A DNA stretch of 64,000 nucleotides from Mantis religiosa (lineage: Eukaryota; Arthropoda; Insecta; Mantodea; Mantidae), in NCBI GenBank assembly GCA_030765055.1, contig CM060955.1, positions 103,836,201 through 103,900,200 of the forward strand, given 5' to 3'. Each line of letters begins with the position of its first letter. Within the stretch, counting starts at the first letter, position 1. This document shows, one piece after another, positions 57,236-64,000 of this stretch. The position numbers and the translations under genes were made by a program. Under the pieces are notes generated by a model that made no database searches, was not told the origin of the DNA, and saw only the letters and a list, made by a program, of their open reading frames with translations.

Positions 57236-57420
57236 TCTAAGAAACTTACAAAAGTTACTTAAATATGAAGCTATTAACAGTGAAGCAAGCAAATATATAC
57301 AAATATAACAATTTGTAGCTTAAAACTTCACTTACCTTATCAGAAATGATGATAATTTTCTTATAAATAGTGTGGGATCGCGGTTTCATGTAAAACGTTT
57401 ATATATCTTCAGCCGGAAAC
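57236..57420 (-). mobile_element. Penelope-like element 3' repeat, copy 1
   Basis: Lies immediately 3' of the GIY-YIG coding remnant and is colinear with 63655-63840 (AAATATATACAAATATAA...TTTGTAGC, TCAGAAATGATG). Taken as the untranslated end or pseudo-LTR of the Penelope-like element. Confidence 0.65.
57370..57420 (-). ncRNA. Hammerhead-like motif at PLE 3' repeat
   Basis: CUGAAGA (57412-57406), a weak hairpin AUAUAAA-loop-UUUACAU, GAA, near-palindromic ACCGCGAU (57384-57377) then C. Comparison with the 63.8 kb copy suggests an ancestral palindrome AUCGCGAU. Stem I is only about 2 bp, so this copy is probably decayed. Confidence 0.45.
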
Positions 57421-57439
57421 AAAAAACGGTCGCCATCGT

Positions 57440-58195
57440 TACGAACGCTAGATGTTGATATGTTCTTGTTAGTACTATCAAAATCTGAAAATAAATTTAA
57501 AAGCAAATCGACTGCTGGTATTTCAAAATTTATTATTCGATGTTTGTTTTTTAGAATAAATATCTCTTCCCAAACCATTAAATCTATCGTACTATTTAAT
57601 TCTTTTAATAGTTTAATTTCTGGATTTATTTTATGGTTAAATGACCAAAACAGAATTTGCTACGGACGATTTATCAGTCTGCTTATATTTAATGTTGCGA
57701 AAATGTCCTTTCATTCTAGTTTCTAAATTACGTTTTGTCTTTTTAATATAAAGTTTAGAACAGTCAAAACAATTAAACTGATAAATACCAGGTTTTTTAT
57801 TATTAGGAATTTCATCTTTTTTTAGAGAAATTCAATAAATTTTAGTACTATATTTATTTTGAGGTACTAAAGTTATACCAAAGTATTTAAAAAATTTTGA
57901 AAATATTTATTAAACCGAGGATGGTAAGTCAAATTATTTTTAAAATCACAATCATCTCCTATATTTTTATAAGGGTAGAAATGTCATTAACAGTTTTTTG
58001 ATATTTGAATTTTTCAATTTTTTTATTTATAAAGCCTTTATTAAAGCCACTAAGTAAAGCAGTATTAATAATATGCTTATATTCTTTATTAAATTCATCT
58101 TTATTCAGGTGTATATTTATTAAATATATCTGTAAATCAAACTGTTGAAAACAGCAAATTTATAAAAGTTTCACGTGTCTGGGGATAACATTCCA
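57440..58195 (-). pseudogene. Penelope-like element: RT tail and GIY-YIG endonuclease
   Basis: Minus-strand reading from 58195: KFAVFNSLIYRYLINIHLNK (end of a Penelope-type RT), FNKGFINKKIEKFKYQK, then near 57790 KPGIYQFNCFDCSKLYIKKT and KRNLETRMKGHFRNIKYKQT. This is the G-I-Y...Y-I-x GIY-YIG nuclease core with a C-x2-C pair and the conserved Arg. Further on is LKELNSTIDLMVWEEIFILK (catalytic Glu region). The Gly of Y-I-G is Lys. Several frameshifts and stops and a missing RT core make it a fossil. GIY-YIG linked to RT is specific to Penelope-like elements. Confidence 0.82.
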
Positions 58196-58843
58196 AGAAT
58201 CACAAGTATTGCTGTTTTTGTTTTGGTTTATTCTTTTTTATTAATTATTGGCCGTGATGCTTTGTTTCCTAAACCGCATGGGAATTTTCATCAGCCTATA
58301 CATGCTTTTTATGAAAGTTTACCCCATCTCATGTACATCTAGTTGCCACATAAGCAAACAAAATCTATGGATGAAGCATTATGATGGTTATACCTTCCAA
58401 ATTAGTAATTATCTATAACAGGGCGGTAGCTAACGTAAAGATTTTATCACCTGTACCGTAGGATAGAGAAATGCTTTGCGATGATTGCTCGTTGCATAGA
58501 GTACCTCCATGAACAAATACTTAAATATGTCTCAAAACATTATAGGACCTATACTTATTAGACCTTTTTTATGCTGCACCTTATCTCGTGAAACACCGAG
58601 TTATTCTTTTTAAAACCAGATATGTATAAATATATATATATATACATTTAATTTGTGCCTTAGTACAAGTACTTACTGTGTATCTAGATGTGATACTAGA
58701 CTTAAACTTGACAAAGGCATTAAGGAAGAAACCAAAAAACTCCATGCCCTCTGTGGAACAGTAAAATTAACTTTAGTGAAACAGAACATGAAGGAAAGGT
58801 ATATCAAATTCCATATGGAGGTGGCTTTTTCGAATTACAAACA
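58196..58843. other. No recognised feature
   Basis: Anonymous; a short TA run at about 58630. Confidence 0.4.
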
Positions 58844-58856
58844 ACAAAAGAAAGGT

Positions 58857-59086
58857 GCCTGCCTCTGTTGCGTAGGTGTGGCGTGTCTGCCTCACGTTCA
58901 ACAGTTCCCAAGTTCCAATCTCAGTCAGAGTTATCTGGAAAACACACTTTCCGGGGTCTTTCCTTATCCTGAAAGATGAATTTCGGATAACTGTAACCTC
59001 TGTGGACCCTGGGCTCATTTCAGCATCATTTCAGCCCTTTCATTCATCGTCCTATATGACCTAACCGATTAAAGGACGGAAACTAA
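58857..59086 (+). mobile_element. SINE S1 copy (diverged head)
   Basis: GCCTGCCTCTGTTGCGTAGG, CTGCCTCACGTTCAACAG, body CTTATCCTGAAAGATGAATT, end AAAGGACGGAAACTA. The flanks ACAAAAGAAAGGT (58844-58856) and ACAAGAAAGAAGGT (59087-59100) look like a decayed target duplication. Confidence 0.82.
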
Positions 59087-59100
59087 ACAAGAAAGAAGGT

Positions 59101-61620
59101 AAATAGCAGGTTCCGTTTTGTGAAGACGAAATTCCAAATGTATGTTAGATACAAAAAACAAACAAATGGAACTCTTTAGAATATTAATCAGTGTTAGCGC
59201 TAAACACATCACATACAACTGAAGCAGACAGTAAATTAATTTGTATTATACAAAGAATGTAAAATTACTTAATTGAACTCACACTTTTGAATAAGCACAG
59301 TAGGATCAACCTTTTATGCAATGGTCATAGTAGAAAAGAAAATCTAATACTATGACAGTGGATATGGCATGACAAGAAAAGTTTAATATGGAGGAAAATT
59401 TAAAAATAGAATAACCTTTTAAAGAAATATTTAGTTTATTCACACGCAGCTGCAGTGAGGACAGACAAACCGTGGCTAGTGTCCCATCAAGACGGTCATC
59501 TGGTTCTGTCTTGGGCGAAGGCAACCAGAAACGATGAGAAAAGGTATCTATCGGTTCCTACGTCAATAACGAATTAAGTATTATAGCGTAACAAGCAGTC
59601 TACATACGGTCACTCTGAAAAGTGATATATTGGTAACCCTTGGTCGGCAACTTCGGGTTTGATGAGAGGATAAAAAGAAGCAGTCAGTAAAACAGTCTGA
59701 AAAGTGCATTCCAATGTCATTAGAACCATCCTTACCCCCGTACATATCCACGCATTCTCCGAGAGTACCTTTGTGTTTTACCCACCATTTGCAACAATCT
59801 TCATTTATCAGATTTGAACTAGAACATATTAGTTTATATTTAAATTAAACCTGCTGGTCCTAAACCAAGATACAGATAGCTACATAAAATGCATGTATTG
59901 TATCAGTTATTAAATAGCTCATATGTTGTATAAAGGTATACATACCATCCTCAAAGATTATCACCAATTTTGTCTGGTAAACCTAAACCAGATCAAGCAT
60001 GGGACGTTTTCTTTCTCTACCACATACATAGAAGGCAGAGGGCATACTTCACCAATGAATGCCGTATTGATTATTAGTTTAAATAAAAGTTTTGGCACTC
60101 TCTGAAAAATAATTCATAAAAACGTCCCTTTGATGTCCCGTAGATGTGTGTGAATGGCATATCTGCAAAACTAATAATTATTTGAATACCAAAGAAACTA
60201 TTTATTTCAGCATTGCAAAGTTTCGAGTAATTTTTCAAGAAAATCTCCTTTCTCCCAAATCCAGCTTCTCCAAATTATTCTTTACATGGACGAGCGATGG
60301 AGAGATAGAAAAACGGTTTTCTGCACACAAATGTAGATCTCTTTAAAGCACCCTATATCTCTCTTTTTTGGAGTTAACTATTCCGTGATAATTCTTTTTA
60401 TCAGTATTCCAATGCTTGCCCAACGACAAATATTTATGCATTTCTCCTCCTGAATGTGCATTTTCAACGCCATTTCATAGCGTTCAGGTCTTAAAAGTTT
60501 AAAATCTTTTCCTTTACTCCCTTACTCCCATTGTACCTACAATGAAATCTATAATAAATCTATATGTTTCTATAAATGGTAATATTAATTAACGTGCAAT
60601 GCACAGAAGAATGACCTTTATAAGGCTAGTTTACAGTTGAATAGGTAGAAACAGATCAGATTTTAAATATTTTATTGGATATCTTTTCGAGGCATGAGCA
60701 CTTAGTTAACAAACAATGGTGGAAATTGAGTTTTGAAAGGTCAATTTCCCGAACTTTTATGAATGTTCCTTCTCCACATTACACGCTTCAATAAATGGCA
60801 AGCAAAATCATTGAGGGTCGAATACCTCTCTCATACCTGTAGCGGCATCTATGAATCAAAATACTGATATGCAAAAGCGTTGACGAGGATAATACGAAAA
60901 GGCAGGCACTTCCAAACAACGGGCCACCTCCAATTAGGAACGTTTTTTGTTTCGCTAATGAATAGATGCATTCGGGAAATCCATCCACATTGGCAAAGCC
61001 TAGCAGATATAGCGGCAAATGTTTTGGTAAGTATAAACCCAACATGGTTTATCGGTACAAACCCGGCTTCGTGTGAAAGAGAGATACTGCAGTCGCTTTT
61101 ATACACATAATCTGCTTACGTTTCTCTCTAAAGGCAGCCGCAATTGCCTATTAAACAATAGGCTCATTAGTCGAGATGATTCGCAGCAGAGGCGTTTATT
61201 GCAAATAAACGTGTATACTACAACATATTTGTAAATACTTGAAAAGCAATTAATGCAATTCTTAGACCTCACAGAGAAAAATACGTTTTTCAGTTACGAA
61301 TAACAAGCTTAAAATTTGACAGTACACGTGAGAGCTTCTGTGAAAAGTCACAGTATAGGCGAGATTTAATCTGATAAAGCATGGTTATGCAGTAATCTTT
61401 TTTTATGCGGTTAAACATTCATTAAAAATTGTCGAAATAACCATGTGTGCCTTTCTATTTAGTTTTGGAATAAATAATATCTCATAGAGGGATAAGACAA
61501 ATAATGCCCGCATTTACTTGTTAATTTTAATATCTTGTTTGACAGATCGTGATATCTATAATTTGGCATTTGGTGACGTTGCGTGCTACCTTTCCTGTGA
61601 TTGACTATTGGCAGCTCTAG
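59101..61620. other. No recognised feature
   Basis: Overlapping 76-85 codon frames on both strands at 60788-61110 lack family resemblance. Confidence 0.45.
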
Positions 61621-61639
61621 CATCTAAAGACCGTACCGC

Positions 61640-62355
61640 TTGTTTAAAGCGAACAAATTATCTGTGAATCTAGACAAAACAAAAGTGGTGATATTTATAA
61701 CCTGTCGTACATCACATACTGAAATAGAAATCGGGATTAATGATATGTTATTAGAAGAAATTGACAGCATAAAATTTCTGGGCCTTCAAGTGGACGGATG
61801 TTTAGATTGTAAAGCTCACATAAATTATATCTTACCTAAAGTCAGCTCTGCCTGTTATGCTCTCCGAGAGCTGGTTGTATTGACACACTTAAATTAGTAT
61901 ATTATGCATACTTTAACTCCATTATGGAATATGGAATATTATTTCGCGGCAACTCAGTAGAAAGTAAAAACATATTTCTTATGCAAAAGAGGGTTATAAG
62001 AATCATTACTAACACCCTCACCAGATGCTCCTGTAAAGATCTTTTTACAAGATTGAAGATATTAACGCTTCCTTGCATGTATATATCCTCGATCCTAAAA
62101 TTCTTTGTATACAATCGTGCCTTATTTGCAACAAATAATGTAATTCACAAAATAAACACTAGACAAGAGTATAATATCCATTATCCCAGTGCTAAACTTT
62201 CATGCTTCCAGAAAGGTGTGCATTATGAAACTATCAAAATATTTGGCGCACTTCCTAATATTCTTAAAAAAAAGTTGATAATTTCGGTGCTTTTAAAAAA
62301 GCTGTTGGAGAGAACCTTTGCTCAAAATATTTTTTATCTGTACAAGATTATCTGA
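61640..62355 (+). pseudogene. Non-LTR RT C-terminal segment (Jockey/CR1-like)
   Basis: Frame 61640-61897 gives FKANKLSVNLDKTKVVIF (segment after the RT catalytic site) and SIKFLGLQVDGCLDCKAHIN (the L-G-L/V block). A frameshift near 61895 leads to frame 61924-62355: MEYGILFRGNSVESKNIFLM, QKRVIRIITNTLTRCSCKDL, LFTRLKILTLPCMYISSILK. These are landmarks of the region C-terminal to RT in insect LINEs. The catalytic Y/F-A-D-D motif lies upstream and is absent, so the copy is 5'-truncated at about 61640. There is one frameshift and few stops, so it is fairly young. Confidence 0.82.
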
Positions 62356-62653
62356 ATGACAAATTATCCTGATAATGCTTCTGTAGCTCTATAAGAAGTA
62401 TTTAACTATTGCAATGACAAATCATTACTAATAAATATTTGGTGCAAGTTGAAAGTTTATTTTTAATGTATGTGTATTTAATAAATAACAATGAATGGTA
62501 TCCATTGCAAAAACGTTGAGACGTACTGGCATAAGCCAAGTGAAAGCTGGTTTAAGAAGTGTTTCGTTTTGTATCATATATAATTATCCCTGCTTTTTTC
62601 CATATTGTTGTTCATATGCCTTGTTTACTATAATGTGTCTTATGTTAACTTTT

Positions 62654-62715
<62 letters not shown>

Positions 62716-62805
62716 TATTAAACTTTATACCTCTGGACACGTTCAATGTTCACAGCCTTTTCTGGCTACAAGTGAACCTACTGCAAATCAATCTAATCTA
62801 ATCTA
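62356..62805 (+). mobile_element. Probable 3' UTR of the LINE, with (CA)n(TA)n
   Basis: Follows the RT fragment. It includes a CA run then a TA run (62656-62713) and ends CAAATCAATCTAATCTAATC near 62803, a short tandem AATCT tail of the kind that terminates some LINEs. The end point is inferred. Confidence 0.45.
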
Positions 62806-62875
62806 CCTATTTAGCGATCAGCACAGTGAAACTTTCTGATTAGCATTTCGGTGTCTCGCGAAAACACACTCCTTA

Positions 62876-63080
62876 TTATCATCATCATGATCATCACCAT
62901 GATCATCACCCATTACCCATCACCCATCACCCATCACCTATCATCTATCAATTATAAATTATCAATTATCTTTTATCTATGTTTTTTCTATGTTTTATCT
63001 ATGTTTTATCTTTCTTTTACCTATCTTTTATCTTTTATTTTTATTATAATTATCATTATTATCATTACTATTACTGTTAT
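62876..63080. repeat. Low-complexity CAT/ATC and TTTATCTA-rich tract
   Basis: Runs of CATCACC/CATTACC then TTTTATCTATG-like units. The 111-codon frame across it is an artefact. Confidence 0.8.
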
Positions 63081-63650
63081 TGTTGTTATCATTACAGAAA
63101 GAGTTATTTTAACCCTTAAAGTTAGTGATATGTCTGAAGTTAAAGGTTGTAATATTTCAATCTTACAATTTTTGTGCTACGTTTAGAAACCATTTAATTC
63201 TATCAGGTAGTCGCTTCTAAATGGCTTATTTATTAGTCTTCTCAAGTATCAGCCAACTTAACTGCCTTTTATTTAACTTCGCATCCATCTTCCCAATCCC
63301 AAATCGCAGTTCCCCACTGTGGGACCCACCATCAACAAAATGGCTCGCTTATAAAGTTTCACACCTAGAAATAATATAAACATAGCATTTTGGTTGTTTT
63401 CTGTTTTAAGAATGGGAATTTCCTCTTTAATTAATCGTGCATCTTATGTTTGTAGACATAATGTCATAAATTTAGTGTGCGTGTGTGTGTTAGTGTGTAT
63501 GTTTGTTTTATTTGAAAAGAGTTTTCAATGAATGACGTCTTCTATCAGTAATGACCAATTGACCAGTTTTCTCACACACTATTCAATATTAGGACGATAA
63601 AAGCTAGCCCTAATTTCTGATACGAATCTACATTTTCAGTAATAAAATGA
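63081..63650. other. No recognised feature
   Basis: Anonymous, with a short GT run near 63480. Confidence 0.4.
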
Positions 63651-63654
63651 TACA

Positions 63655-63840
63655 TTCTTAAATACGTCAAACATGAAGCTAATGAAAGTGAAGCAACAAA
63701 TATATACAAATATAATAATTTGTAGCATAAAAGTTCAGTTATCCTATCAGAAATGATGGAAATGTTCTTATTAATTGATGAGGATGCCGATTTCGTGAAA
63801 AAATTCGTCACATCTTCAGCTCAAACGAGGCTTATTTAGG
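63655..63840 (-). mobile_element. Penelope-like element 3' repeat, copy 2
   Basis: Colinear with 57236-57420. The 79-codon minus frame here (63572-63811) contains IISDRITELLCYKLLYLYIF, whose counterpart can be read in copy 1 as IISDKVSEVLSYKLLYLYIF; it is read-through of the repeat, not evidence of a gene. Confidence 0.65.
63780..63825 (-). ncRNA. Hammerhead-like motif, PLE repeat copy 2
   Basis: CUGAAGA (63819-63813), hairpin GUGA...UCAC, GAA, AUCGGCAU (63791-63784) with outer AU/AU pairing, then C. Stem I pairs UGAG (5') with CUCA (3'). It is the better preserved of the two PLE-linked copies. Confidence 0.5.
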
Positions 63841-64000
63841 CTCGTGAGAACGTGGCTGATTCTATAATTGTGAAATAGTTACATTTATTAATAAACAGAT
63901 ATGTTTTTGCAGCAAGTTTGAAGTTCTGTATGTATTATGCAACCTAATAACATTTCCTCAAATATCTAAATAGATTCTGAGGTAAAGATCAGAAATTTGG

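Noticed and set aside
60788..61110. Overlapping open frames on both strands
   Set aside because: No family resemblance in any frame.
62851..63186. 111-codon frame
   Set aside because: Low-complexity CAT/ATC and TTTATCTA sequence gives Ile-rich nonsense.

Overview
The window looks like intergenic or intronic DNA from a large, AT-rich, repeat-dominated arthropod genome. The transposons are insect-like. Abundant tRNA-derived SINEs and non-LTR tails fit a polyneopteran insect such as a cockroach or termite, but that assignment is an inference from repeat style only. I found no host protein gene, rRNA gene, genuine tRNA gene or CRISPR array. Nearly every recognisable piece is a mobile element or its remnant, and most of the long open frames are decayed transposase or reverse transcriptase segments or low-complexity artefacts.

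Layout. 0-10 kb: a TIR-bounded DDE element (151-1132), an internally deleted mariner (1169-2053), a 1.3 kb TIR element with iterated subterminal motifs (3337-4637), a SINE, a 244 bp foldback MITE (5966-6209), a tetranucleotide satellite and a piggyBac-like element with TTAA ends (8390-9827). 10-25 kb: a poly(A)-tailed retrosequence, LINE RNase H debris, a tandem array of a tRNA-headed repeat, two more mariners, a solo-LTR-like copy, and an RT-bearing LINE (22749-24295) nested in the tRNA-headed repeat. 25-37 kb: several SINEs, a foldback element (27890-28842) carrying a nested SINE, and a DDE transposase with intact N- and C-terminal parts. 37-52 kb: a 283-codon RNase H open frame, a mariner keeping the N-terminal half missing from the others, LINE and LTR fragments, and SINEs seeding microsatellites. 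52-64 kb: mostly anonymous, with an LTR, a Penelope-like element with a GIY-YIG nuclease domain (57440-58195), a SINE and a LINE RT tail.

The most interesting thread is a set of five sequences at four loci (two foldback arms near 28 kb, then 47.6, 57.4 and 63.8 kb) that share a hammerhead-ribozyme-like layout: CUGANGA, a hairpin, GAA or a decayed form of it, and a short palindromic or near-palindromic stem III. Two of them lie in the 3' repeat of the Penelope-like family, which is known to carry such ribozymes. The second thread is nesting: several insertions have readable target duplications, and one SINE has a paralogous empty site about 1.1 kb away, so relative insertion order can be read.
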